Source: Glandiceps talaboti
Taxonomy: Eukaryota; Hemichordata; Enteropneusta; Spengelidae
Length of the DNA: 64,000 nt
Assembly (NCBI RefSeq): GCF_964340395.1
Contig: NC_135561.1
Location: 11,412,961 to 11,476,960, forward strand
Direction: 5' to 3'
Shown: positions 23,860-38,327 of the stretch, piece by piece
Position numbering within the stretch: the stretch's first letter is position 1
How the letters are laid out: each line of letters starts with the position of its first letter
Made by a program: the position numbers and the translations under genes
The notes under the pieces: generated by a model
The model's database searches: none
What the model was told of the DNA's origin: nothing
What the model saw: the letters and a program-made list of their open reading frames with translations, nothing else

Positions 23860-23977
23860 CTGACTGACTGACTGACTCTGTCTATACATACATACATACA
23901 TACATACATACATACATACATACATACATACATGCATACATACATACATACATACATACATACATACATACATACAT

Positions 23978-24020
<43 letters not shown>

Positions 24021-24050
24021 TACATACATACATACATACATACAGATAGG

Positions 24051-24095
<45 letters not shown>
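23860..24095 (+). repeat. Compound (ACTG)n-(CATA)n-(CAGA)n microsatellite
   Basis: Blocks in order are (ACTG)4 at 23860-23877, (CATA)n to about 23980, (CAGA)n to about 24020, (CATA)n to about 24045, then (CAGA)n to 24095. The alternation of CATA and CAGA blocks is clean. Confidence 0.98.
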
Positions 24096-25342
24096 TTGAC
24101 TATCATGGCAGTGAATTCCATTCATGTAATTAGAACACAGGTAATTTGGTATTATATCGTCATCTTCAACTTTAATTACGCTTGGACATTACCTATGCAC
24201 CACACTAGTACTGATCATGCCTGTAGTATCTAATTCAAGGTAGGGTTCAGTGAGGCATGAATTGTAGTAACCGTTAATATCTTTGGGCAAACGATAAATG
24301 AAATTAAACAAACATGTCTGTTCATCGGGCATTTGTCTAGTAACAATATATTAGCAAATTAGCTAGTAATCATTTTATGTTACTTCGTGCTTTTGACAAG
24401 AAAATGAAACAATTAGTAAATGAACTCTTTTCCATTAACTTTACAAAAGGCATTCCTACACATTTTGACATTTTTCGTCATTAGTCAAAAATGAGAATGT
24501 GAATGATAAATATCGCAAAATGGTATGTATCTATTGACATACATATATTTACAGTCATTGTCGTTTTCGCTTATTATTGCAGAATTAGGCACGTTTCAGA
24601 CAATATCGACATTATGAAAATTGTTCCTGACAGATAGATCTGACAAGAAGGTTCTGTAATTCGCAAGAAGACGTTTAGTGCAGACAGGTTAATCACATCT
24701 TGCTAGTTTTTTAAGTAAAGCCTACAGCCCAACACGATGCAGAAGCCTTCCGGTAGCCATTACAAATCTGCAACCCTTTAGGTCAAAAAGGAAATTACAT
24801 GTACTTCGGGACAAGAAAGGCAACCTGTCCTATAATTCATCGAATGGTTCAGGAAATGTTTTATCCTCTCATCAACGATGCCATCAGTATTTGTCCTCTG
24901 CTAACGAAAAGAATAGTTCTTGCTAAAAGCCATCCGTTCTGACGAACACATCAAGAACCTGTCTTGCAAAAGGAAAAAATAGCTATCTTTTCTGACACGC
25001 TTACTCGGCGTTGTAAACGAAAACATTAGAGGTACTGTCGTTTTATATGAAAACAAATTTCTTGATATCCATAAGTTTATTTTAATGTGAATGTTCACCT
25101 TTTTCGTGTTAAAAATGAAATGGGTGCCTGTTTAACATTTTAAGCTTTAAGCAAATAAGTTTGCGAGCTATTGTGAATCACATAGCGGAAAATTTAGTTT
25201 CCTTTCTCTAGTCCAAGATTTTTAGATTATTCCCAATGTTTTTCTTCGTTCAACCGAGGAACATACTCGTGACCTAAGGAGACACTGTTACAACGAGTCG
25301 CGAGAGTAGTAGTGAAAAGTGGCTTAATGAGGTAAATTATTT
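24096..25342. other. Unassigned spacer
   Basis: I see no recognisable gene, RNA or repeat. Confidence 0.5.
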
Positions 25343-25532
25343 GGGAATAATATAATAGTACCTCCTCATCCATACTTAAACTGTTGAATGAAAAACCAGG
25401 AACGTTTTGACTTATATTTCGAGCACCACAAAACCAGTACATACCTGTCGTCTTGCTTAGAACGACCAGGTATACAATCAATATTTTCTGTTGAAAGACA
25501 TTCAATAACTTTGCTTGAATATGGTATAATGA
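25343..25532 (+). repeat. R2 dispersed repeat, copy 2
   Basis: Matches the 7288-7470 copy in order: GGGAATAATATAA, CCTCCTCATC, GAACGTTTTGACTTATATTT, CGAGCACCACAAAACCAGT, TAGAACGACCAGGTATA, ATATTTTCTGTTGAAAGACA and GCTTGAATATGGTATAA. The minus frame at 25227-25505 overlaps the repeat and is not supported as a gene. Confidence 0.65.
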
Positions 25533-27657
25533 TTCTTATCACCTTTTATTACCTACTGGATTGAAAATGGTTTTAAGTTTCTCTGAGTGTACTGAGTATA
25601 TAAGCTTGAATTTTTGAAGATGTATACCATATACCCGTGTATTTTCATCACAATCGTGCTTGTATTAAATGGTCCTTGTAATATCCTAGAACAGCTCAAA
25701 AGAACGGACCAGGGATGTGTATGTAAAATAAACATGCGTGGTTAGACTACCCAGAAAGCTTTTCGCGAATTCCTATACGATATTTACTGAGTGGAGAACC
25801 CACAGCAATACTGCTACTGATTAACTGCAGTGGTATGCTGGCAGCTAGTTAGCATCTCTTCTAGTTATAGGTATTCCCAAGAGGTTGCCATGGAAACGAA
25901 CACACATGATCGGTCAGCAAATACCTTATTGAGTCATATTGGTGCTTGTCTTCCTTGTTTTGTTTCACTTATGAATTAATATCAAGCGACACTTCTCTTA
26001 ATGAAAAAAAACGTCAGTTTTTAAAAGCAGGTATACTTTGGCAACGATAAAATGTCGACACATAATGTTACGATTTGACATTTAATGATCATTACTTATA
26101 TAGTGAGACAAATATGATATTTTCATCGAGTAAACCACGGAAGTGTTACACAAAATAAGACAAGCATTATTTTATATTTTATGGACATTTAATAAAAATG
26201 AAATGCAAAGAAACTAAAAACCGTTCTTGATATTAAACTGCTGAACTGTATTATATAAAAAAACTCTAATTATAGTTTGGTATATTTATATTGGTACACT
26301 TCTCACATGCATCACTGCATAATATATATGGCTATGTATGAATATTTAATAGCCTGAGGATGACATGTATACCACTAAAATGAAAGCTACATGCAACATG
26401 ATAAATTCGAGGTTTAAAAGTCAATAACATATGGAAATAAAATGTGACTTGCCTTGCAAGAAACCCCAAGAGACAGAGAGCTAGAAAAGGCAGGATTCGG
26501 TCTTGCAAGGTGATCGAACTATGTATCAAAATGAATGTGATCGAAGCGCGCACTGACTCCGTTCTACTCTTAATTTACTGGCATTGACATCAATAAGACG
26601 GGGAATATAGTGTCTGTAGGCTGTATTGCATACTATATTGAGAACGTGTTAAGTCTAAAAATAGCAGGCGTATATACTCTATTACTGCGTAATCCTTCAA
26701 ACGGGTGGTGACGTTTCCAGCACGCAATCTAGCTACAATTGACGTGAAATACACACGCAATTATTCTGAGGAGTTTTTACCCTTGACCTTCTCTTGTTCT
26801 CGATTCGTTTATTTTCATCCGTTCATGATTATGTTTCCATGAAACAAAAATTAAAAAAAATAATAATATTAACTGTTAACCAAAAACTGAAGTGATGCAT
26901 GACAGCGAACAATTCTCCAGTATTCAGTACTATTCGAGCTCAATGATTTTCCTATCAAAACACTTATTACATCAACAACAGACAAGGATAATTTGTTCAT
27001 TGACAAGTCCATTAACATATTTCAAGTAATCATTTAAAAAAATACACGTCTTTCTACACGATCTTTTTCATTAATTGAATCATTCAGGGTATGGAGGTAA
27101 AACAGTTCAATACTGTCCGCATGAAGGTCATCTTTCTAAACACCGATACATTTCTAGAGACCTGTTGGACGCCAACATGTATAGCAACAGTTATTGAAAA
27201 GTAGACGGAACTCCAAACAACCTCCTTGAAAGTGGACGCTAAAGGAAAAATAATCAATTTTTGTGCACGCGTTCCGCTCCAATGTAGAATTTTATGATGA
27301 AAATATCTACACGTACGTAATTAAAGAGATGAAGACATATAACTGTCATATATCAAGATATAACGCTCACGGTTCATTTACTGTACACTGTTTAATAAAC
27401 TTTGTATAGTGTTCTGTCGCCACTTGCCCATGTATTTAAGTAATTGAAAGGCTTCGCTACATTTTAATGATAAGCTTCCCAATCCATAGGCCTTCTGCCC
27501 TACAAAATGATTTAACCCGTTCTTGGCACTAACTTAAAATTAGAAATAGCTCCAACATCAAATATCCCATATCAGGTCGTAATATCTAACATAACAAATA
27601 ACCGGTACTGAGATAAGGGTAATTAATGTGATTATTAAATACTTTATATTAAGAGGC
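25533..27657. other. Unassigned spacer
   Basis: I see no recognisable gene, RNA or repeat. The minus frame at 26332-26553 is hydrophobic but AT-driven and shows no recognisable motif. Confidence 0.5.
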
Positions 27658-27706
27658 ATATATATATATACTAGTATATATATATAGCAGATTGATACTC
27701 ACCGAG

Positions 27707-27794
<88 letters not shown>
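27658..27794 (+). repeat. (TA)n microsatellite, two blocks
   Basis: A short block (27658-27687) is broken by CTAG. After 20 bases of other sequence comes a pure (TA)n of 87 bases at 27708-27794. Confidence 0.98.
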
Positions 27795-27797
<3 letters not shown>

Positions 27798-28171
27798 GAA
27801 CAGTAAAGTTTTCTAAAACTGTTGAAAAAAAATAAGTTCCTGCATGTAGGCATGTAGCATCTGCTACAGGTGATAACGATCCCAAAATTACTTAAACAAG
27901 AATCAAATAGCAAATGTCATTGAGAATGTCAATTCCCAAACAATTGTTTGTTTGGCTGTCTTCTTTCGCCGATATCAATACTGGAAAACAAGTGGCGCAT
28001 GTCATTGAACGTAATAGAAATTAGAAAAACAAGTTAAATAACACAGGTGAATGTTGTTGATGCCAACTCCCCTCAGGTCAAGTTGTAAAATCTATGGCCA
28101 TTCATACAGGGTAATTGCAATACGATATTGATAGTCATCATTGCCAGGTTATTAAGTAAGGATTCTGACTG

Positions 28172-28173
<2 letters not shown>

Positions 28174-28264
<91 letters not shown>
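28174..28264 (+). repeat. (TA)n microsatellite
   Basis: A pure AT dinucleotide tract of 91 bases, 380 bases after the previous (TA)n. Confidence 0.99.
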
Positions 28265-28267
<3 letters not shown>

Positions 28268-30394
28268 TATGATTGTGAAAACTGCTATAAAACTCAGCAG
28301 TATAATATAGCGCCATAGATGTTTCTCTCACGAAATTGCGCCATCATTTCAGTATCGTTAACCCAGTGACATGAAGTTACTATTTACAAACCAAAATATG
28401 AACAGACCGATAATAATAATGGGTAACGAGTAGAAAGCTTTAGTAGAACATTTGCCATTTGGAATTCAAACCCGCAAAATGTAGTGACAGATATTGTACT
28501 GTACTTGTTATAATGTATTGAATGGTTACTTAAGAGGTTATGCCTTCTGCGTGTAAAATTGCCAGGTAATTGTTTTGTTTCAAAGCGTATAAAGGTGTTT
28601 GATGCTGATGGTGAGTTTCTTCATATTTTGCTGAATTGTTCTATCTAGGTAAGGTCAAAGGGTCGCCCATCTAATCATCTCTTTTACGTTACCAAAGTCG
28701 ATCAATTTCCGAATCATTTGACGTTACCGATGACTTCAACGCCACACAAATTGGATTGAGTTAGCCTCCCGGCACACAGGCGGATTATATTCACTCATCT
28801 TATGCCAGGATAATGATAAAATTCAGAGCTGTTTTCTGCGAATTCACGATAAACTCAATTTTTAAAGTTGTTTTAGGCACTGATATCAATTTGTTGATAT
28901 CTGTGATAACCTCTTGGACAGGGTGACTAGCCAACATTTCATTTCAAACCTAGCACTGTAGAATACCCACAATATCACAAAAATTGTAAAGCAAGGTCGC
29001 ATTTGATGTGGCAACAACAACAACCGGTAATACAATTATACATGTACTATGAGGGCAAAACTGTTCCAGGAATCAGCCTTGAAAATCTTATATATAAATA
29101 GATATCCTTGATACAATCAAATACAATTTGGCGCTATTATTGTAAGACGTGGTAATTCCTAAGTAATATATTTGAATTCAGGGTACACAATTGAATGTGG
29201 TGAAAGGATGAAAGGGATCATTAACTCACATATCTGTTATTGCAATCCCATAAAATGATAGTGTATTCAAAATTCGTCTCACTATACATCTACCTCGTCA
29301 TTCGCACATTAATGAAGAGTGCAGTTCATGTACAGTGATGACTTTGACCTTGATGGAGTGTCACAAACATTTATAGTGTTAGTATAACCACGCCGTGGTT
29401 TATTTCTTTTCTTTTCGGTATCCAGTTAAAATCGAAATTTGTAAAGTAGCACAAGTCTAGAATCCGTCGATCGAAATTAATATCACTTTAAAGCTAATTC
29501 AAACAAACACTTTAATTAATAGTTTCTCCTACAATACAGTGTTTAATAACACGGAATGCATATTTACTATAACATCTATATTAGGTGAAGTGTGTTATGG
29601 TGATTGTCAATGTCATTCATCTATAGATCACGGTTATTACCACAAAGTGGGTGTAGCAGTTGTTTAAATACCCATCAAATATAAATGTACGGTTGAATGG
29701 ATGGGATATAGCTGTAAACGGTCTCGGTTATGCCATGGCCTATGTTGTCAACCTTGGCATACCATTTATTGAATTAGTGTAAACACAATATAGAATATTA
29801 AAAGTACGCATAAGGAGAAGGGATGTTTAAAATATATCACAAACAAAGGCAGGAAGCATTCTAGTAAATTGTAGTTTGTGTGGTAGAGGTTTGATACTAG
29901 ATCCAGAAAGTTTATCGACCTTTAATATCAATACTTTATTTTATATATATATATATGAGTATGTGGTCATGGAGGTAAGTAAATTATAAAAGGCAATTTT
30001 CTTTGTCGCATGGTTGTCTGCTTTGAATTGGTATGATCAATTTTCAAATGTTAAAGTAAATGTTACTGAAATATATATATATATATTTATTTTGAATTTT
30101 AAATTCATAAAATTACTACGACATGTCCAGTTTTTGCATACATTTGCCGCTTTCACATACATCGAAACATTACCTAACACACAGATTACTTGTGTTTATT
30201 TGTGATTACAACTGGACAATCACTAACAAAGTGTTTACTTATTTTGTTAAACACTTCATTTTCAATAAGTGAAACGCAAACACGGACTTGTCACTTGGTC
30301 TATGTTATTTCACTTTCACATAGGATAAAATATTGTAAAGTTCTACTTAATATCAATTTAAATTGGCACGAACTGAGTTTATAAGCGTTTTCAC
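28265..30394. other. Unassigned spacer
   Basis: No gene is recognised. Two short (TA)n runs lie at about 29940-29956 and 30069-30087. Confidence 0.5.
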
Positions 30395-30665
30395 TAACAT
30401 GTGAAAATACTCCCACAAATACTTCGATACAACTATTCTAGTATAACGTCTATGTGGATGCATGCCTACTATGACTCTTGAATTTAATATGTTCTGGTAT
30501 TGTTAGCACTGTTAGTTGCAAAGTACGGAGTTCCTGTACATTTTTTGATACGTATAATCAATTACGTCATCGGATAGTTTGTGTTCAGTTAGTTACAAGT
30601 GATGGTTAAATGTACATCAGTAATTAGACTAATTAGTGAGTATCTTTTAATATGGAGAAAAAAAA
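30395..30665 (+). mobile_element. R4 element, truncated copy
   Basis: Shares the internal landmarks of the copies at 58764 and 62185: GTGAAAATAC, CAACTATTCTAGTATAA, TTCTGGTATTGTTA, GAGTTCCTGTACA, ATTACGTCATCG, CAAGTGATGG, ACATCAGTAA and GAGTATCTTTTAATATG. The outer TIRs (AAAGGGGCACAAGCTGA type) are not recognisable here, so this copy is truncated or its ends have decayed. It contains TTACGTCA at 30562-30569. Confidence 0.65.
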
Positions 30666-32607
30666 TCAAATTCTAAAAACATATCAATTGTTAAAAAATA
30701 AACATCAATTTCTCAGCAAGAAATTGCTTCAATATCATTTGACGGCTATATCCCGGTTATGGCTTTAGTTCTCTGAATTTTTTTTTACAAAATATCGGCG
30801 TTTAATATCAAAGTTTAAAACTTTGCTTCTTGTTCAATAAATATTAATTTGCATGTTGAATATGACAATTGCAATTTAAAATTGGAAATTAGTGATACAT
30901 TATTAATAATTTCAGCAATATCATTTGTTGTATATATCCTTCCAAACGGAACGAATGCATAAGGTGTTCATTAGTTTCTTTACTTCTTTTGGGCAACGAA
31001 TAGAAGAAGGAAGTAGATGCAGGGTCAAAAATGCTGATGTTGATGCCATCAATGTAAAAATACTTGCATGTTTGATACTTTGCCACAATAACATGACGAG
31101 CTTCAACGATGCTTCACTATTTTCAGTCGATTTATTCTTTTAGTCACTAAAACTTGCTCTCCATCTTCAATATTGAAACGTTCGTCCCTATATCACCAGT
31201 CATCGCATTTAAACCTTAAAAATAAATCGATCACGCAACTGTGGAATGTTTTTTTTTTATGAAAGTGATTTCATTTCAGCAGAGCCCTATATAAATGTGC
31301 TTTAATACCCAATTCATGCCTTGTGCACTTTCAAACATTTCAGATGCTGATTTTGTATGAATTATTGCAGAGATTATATTCATTTGGAATCTCCTTCGTA
31401 CCTTCAGGGTAAAACAAACCATTATCTACGGCTTCTGTTATAATTTTGCTTAATCTGTGCAATATTTGTTAAGAATGGCGAAAAGAAACCCACATTGATG
31501 CGTCATTCCTAACCACTTCAAACAGCTCGGATTTTCTTTTTTTCTTTTGAACAAATCGCTTCGTTTTCGAGAACACGAAATAGTAGATAATTGCTGTAGC
31601 TGTCGATGTAACCCATAATAGTTACTGAATAATATGTCCTTGGAATAATCGGCGATGGCATGGTTATCGGTCGTTGACCTTCAACAAAGCACGCATTTGA
31701 CACTGAATGGTCGTTGCCATGGTGAAACCCTGTAGTTACCATGATAACAGCTCTGATAGGAACGCTGTCTCCTTAATGCAGCATTTCGACATATTCTTTC
31801 TGTTTTGGCATTTATCCTATAATAGGTATAGGCAAACAAACGACGCTACGTTTCCATGGTTACTATATATAATTGCCTGCGTTTTTCATCATTTTCCTTC
31901 AATCAATTCATCTCAGACATAGTTACCATTCTTTTCCCTTACTCGCATTAGGCGCATGCCACTCATAGAATGTGAAATCAGGGAACTGCTTTTTCCGGGC
32001 ATATTTTTCGCGCCTAAATAATTGAGAGTACAAAAATGATTAATTGCCTCTGCCGTGTTTTGAATGGCTGTTCCCCATTTTGAAGTCGCTGTATGATAGA
32101 TAACAAATCAAGATCAAATTTACTTCGTTTCTCGCGCAGGTAGCAATTAATTTGGTTTCATAAATCAGCAAAGCCATGTAAAAGCCGTTATATTGCAATT
32201 CATATTACCCAGCTACGTAGGGATTATATGATCTTTTTTACTCACAGAATTGATTGATTTAACGCTGACAATAGAAAACAAATTATCAAATTTCTAATAA
32301 CATAAGATGCTCCGTCAATGATTATATATGGCCCACCAACCGGAAGGATGTCCCATATTTTATAGACTTCATAAATAAAACGATATTGAACGACCTTGGT
32401 GTACTTTTTCGTTTACATAGGTAGGTTACTTGCACATTTTGATAACACTATATTGCTAAAGACAGGTATTGCAAGGGTACCTTTATTCGTGTTCTTTCAA
32501 ATGTGAATAGTAAGTTTTTACCTAACATTGAGTTATCTATTTTTTATTCTTTTAACCAGCACGGTGACCATATATTCAAGTGATTAATTGTTTAATGTAG
32601 ACATTAA
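30666..32607. other. Unassigned spacer with a few coding-like snippets
   Basis: I see no gene that can be called. On the minus strand 31454-31276 reads as two adjoining frames of unusual, less AT-driven composition, described in the findings. The remaining minus frames at 31518-31742 and 30889-31106 are unrecognised. Confidence 0.4.
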
Positions 32608-32808
32608 TTGGTTGGTTGGTTGGTTGGTTGGTTAGTTTAATAGTTGGTTGGTTGGGTGCTTATTTAACTGATTTATTGAAAGATACATAAATGGATTACT
32701 AAGTTGACTGACTGACTGACTGACTGACTGACTGACTGACTGACTGATTGATTGATTGACTGACTGACTGACTGACTGACTGACTGACTGACTGACTGAC
32801 AGAGTGAG

Positions 32809-32845
<37 letters not shown>

Positions 32846-32902
32846 CATCGATTAATTGTTTGATTGGTTGTTTGGTTGGTTGGCTGGCTGGCTGGTTCAT
32901 CA

Positions 32903-32938
<36 letters not shown>
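32608..32938 (+). repeat. Compound (TTGG)n-(ACTG)n-(ATTG)n microsatellite
   Basis: (TTGG)n lies at about 32608-32655. (ACTG)n and (ATTG)n alternate from 32704, with TTGG and GGCT variants at about 32865-32894, and a final (ATTG)n runs to 32938. Neighbouring blocks differ from each other by one base. Confidence 0.97.
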
Positions 32939-32940
<2 letters not shown>

Positions 32941-33351
32941 GTATCTATATTATTGTTTCAGTAAGTTTTGTATATTTTCCTGGTCTATCTGGTCACATGC
33001 TATTCATGACGCTCTCATGCCATGTAGTTAACAGAGCAGATACCCTTGTGTGTAATTCTTGCTAGATTTGTGTATGTGAAGCAGAGTTATCATTTTATGT
33101 TTCAATATTATTACATGTATTACAAACAAGATAATAAGAAGCTTGTATGTATTATTTCTTATAGTAATCACTGTTTATTAGAGGTATATACATGTGAACG
33201 CTTTAGAAAGTGTTATACCGTACTGTTATATATACCTTACTAGTAGAAATAGTAGAGAAGGTATATAGCATACACCACAGAATTAACACTTTTACTGTAT
33301 AAGTACAACATATGTGGAAACGATGTCATTTTAGACAGAGAAATATTATCG

Positions 33352-33641
33352 TGTTGTCTTGTCTTGTCTTGTCTTGCGTTGCGTTACGTTACGTTGCGTT
33401 GCGTTGCGTTGTGTTGTGTTGTGTTGCGTTGCGTTGTGTTGTCTTGTTTTGTAATGTTGTGCATTGTAGTGTATATCGTATCGTTACTACATTGCATTGT
33501 ATTGTATCATGTTGTGCTGTGCTGTGTTGTGTTGTGTTGTGTTAACGTTGTATTGCAATGTATTGCACTTTGTACTGTATTGTATTGTATTGCATTGTAT
33601 TGCAGTGTGTATTATGTATTGTATTTTGTATCGTATTGTAT
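33352..33641 (+). repeat. Degenerate pentanucleotide array with shifting unit
   Basis: The array begins as (TCTTG)n, passes through (CGTTG)n with CGTTA variants, then (TGTTG)n, back to CGTTG, and finally to less regular TATTG/CATTG units up to about 33641. Every unit keeps the TTG core while the first bases change block by block. Cys/Val/Leu-rich frames here are repeat translations. Confidence 0.9.
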
Positions 33642-33838
33642 AGTGTCATACTGTACGGATGTACGGATACAATTGTATGCATTTTCATGACAAGTATAAG
33701 ATGCGTCACGACTTCTGGGTTCGACGAAGGACGACTGTATATATGTATTATATATTTATATATATAAACTCAGCATATGTAAAGTGGCTATATTGGAGTA
33801 AACAGTGCTCAATACATATGTATGTAGAGCGGTATAAA

Positions 33839-36098
<2,260 letters not shown>

Positions 36099-36118
36099 CC
36101 CTAACCTAACCTAACCCC
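36099..36118 (+). repeat. Short CCTAA run
   Basis: Three CCTAA units sit in a C-rich context that continues irregularly to about 36140. This is too short and too irregular to be telomeric sequence. Confidence 0.6.
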
Positions 36119-36218
36119 ATCCCATTCTACCCTACCCCACACCGGCTACTGATATAAATGGTATCTATTGTACCGTCTGTCCATTTTTCTACATTTTCCC
36201 CTACGATTACTGACCAAA

Positions 36219-36613
36219 CGTATCCTTAAGAGACATAGCAGGATCGTAAATCTCTATGTTAAGGAATGATATGCCTCGGGGCCCAATTAGTTTGAAGATC
36301 AATGCAACTCGAATTACCCAAAAGTTTGCCATAAATCGTATTTTGAAATCATGAAAGAAAACCGGTTATTCACTTTCATTCTTTGAAGGAAATCAATCTA
36401 GTATTTTCCATAGAGTTAACACAGTGTTTGATGGCCATTTCGAAGTACAATATTGATACATTTGATATCATTTTTCTTCTCTATTTCCAAAAAGAAACCT
36501 CATCGTATTATCATTGATTATTTCAAATTTGATCTGTAAATTGGTTGGAGATTTCATAAACAAAGTAACAGCTAACAATGACTTTTATTGCTAAGAACTT
36601 AAGGAGTAACGTA
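36219..36613 (+). mobile_element. R3 dispersed element, copy 2
   Basis: The ends CGTATCCTTAAG (36219) and CTTAAGGAGTAACGTAC (36597) are imperfect inverted repeats. Internally it has ATGCCTCGGGGCCCAATTAG (36270), GATGGCCATTT (about 36431) and GGTTGGAGATTTCATAAACA (36543). Those landmarks match the copies at 6499-6926 (opposite strand) and about 45635-46010 at similar spacings. There is no coding frame. Confidence 0.6.
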
Positions 36614-38103
36614 CATTGTTGTACTTCTGAAAGTTAATGTGCAATAGTACACAGAGCCTGAGGGCGATTTTCTTTCTCAAAAGAAAGCATTCTTTCCTAT
36701 CTGCAGTTGTAGGTCTCAGAAGACCGACTACAGCTATTGCTTAGTCCCTTTTTCACTCTATTGATATATATATACAATGTCAGACTGACAGACTCAATAT
36801 AAATTGAATAACTCGAGTGTTTTATATAACGTGTTGTTAACTTTTTATTCAACAATTTGTCGTTATGACATATAAAGCTTTACAGTAAAATACATGCGCA
36901 TACTTTATTGTACGCAGGAACATTTAACTTTGCGTAAATAATTAACTGACGAAAGAAAAGTGCAGCCTGTCTTCCTTTACCTGGTTAAAGGTTCTTTTTA
37001 GTAACTGGCGACAATCCAAAAGTCTATAGTGTATGTTATCAATGTGCCCTTTACAGGGCCTTGCCAACACACCTCGTCGGTTTTTATTGCTATACTGTCG
37101 TTGTATTCAACCTTACAGGCTTGGTCAAATGTCATGCTGTTTGCAACCATGTGCACTGTGTCCTTACAATGAATGTTTGTATTGTGAACGGCTTCCAATA
37201 ACAATGCAGTCTTTTGTATGCCTCTTTGTTATCGTTTCTGCCAATTTGTAAAGGTTTATTACACCATAAAGGAGGGTGAAAGTCCCTCTGTACAATACCT
37301 TTCTGAATGCATGTTTGAATGTTTAACTGTGAATGAATGTCATTGATCACTTTACAGTTTCAAAACCTGAAAGAAACAACGTGATTTATCGATCAATTTG
37401 TTTGCCTATCGATAGCTTTTTAAGTCCCAAAGTGACTTTGGGACTCGAGAAAAGTAAAAGAAGGTCATTGTCTTCTTTTTATCCGAGAGCACAATTATAG
37501 ACGAAAACAACAAGAAATTGAAGGTTCCCTAATTGCTTGTTGTAGTACTTTGTTGGCGAAAACGTCTGATACCCCAAGTAATGAGAGGCAATCGTGACAA
37601 AATGGGATTTACGGTTTCTTTTAAAGAATGCAACTAAGGCTTTCGTGTGCCGTTATTCTCGTTCCTAGGTTTGGATAACAGACAGATACACAACTCAAGT
37701 GTCGGGACAATCTATAATGGGTTTCTCAATGTCATCATATCAGTTGTTCGAGTCTAGAAAATACGCTTGTTGATAACAATTTAATCATTATATATCGTAT
37801 CAACCTGTCTCTTTTCTCTCTCCTAGTTCTCTTTTCACCACGCAACCACTCTAAACTCCCTGACATTTCCCGGTAAAGACGTTTAAGATTTTATCCGGCA
37901 TCTTTAGGGGTTCTGTATGAAGGTGGGGAGCTATGGGTATTTCCGTAACAGCTTCTCTTTATTGCTCATACACAATAAAACTTTTAAAAAACAAATAATC
38001 GTAAAACCCTAAATAGATGTAATGTTATAATTACTTATCCTTACCTATATGTAAAAAATATTTACTAAAATGTACTTTATATACGACGGTAAAACAACTA
38101 CTT
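36614..38103. other. Unassigned spacer with two small hairpins
   Basis: An imperfect hairpin lies at 36701-36733 (GGTCT/AGACC core). A perfect one lies at 37424-37444, listed separately. The frames at 36998-37350 lack recognisable domains. No gene is recognised. Confidence 0.5.
37424..37444. other. Perfect 9-bp hairpin with TGA loop
   Basis: GTCCCAAAG and CTTTGGGAC flank TGA, and one further A-T pair extends the stem. It does not match the histone 3' stem-loop or any terminator I know. It could be a small structural motif or the scar of an inverted insertion. Confidence 0.6.
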
Positions 38104-38327
38104 GTTGTTTGTTTGTTTGTTTGTTTGTTTGTTTGTTTGTCTGTTTATTTATTTATTTATTTACTTGTTTGTTTGTTTGTTTGTATGTATGTATGTATGT
38201 ATGTATGTATGTATGTATGTATGTATGTATGTATGTTTGTTTGTTTGATTGTTTGTTTATTTCTTTATTTTGTTTGTTTGTTTGTTTGTTTGTTGGTTGG
38301 TTGGTTGGTTGGTTGGTTGGTTGGTTA
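38104..38327 (+). repeat. Compound (GTTT)n-(GTAT)n-(GTTT)n-(GGTT)n microsatellite
   Basis: (GTTT)n with ATTT variants runs to about 38182, (GTAT)n to about 38234, GTTT/ATTT mixes to about 38291, then (GGTT)n to 38327. Each block differs from the next by one base per unit. Confidence 0.98.

Noticed and set aside
37424-37444. Histone mRNA 3' stem-loop
   Set aside because: Stem and loop sequence do not fit the histone consensus, and no histone frame lies upstream.
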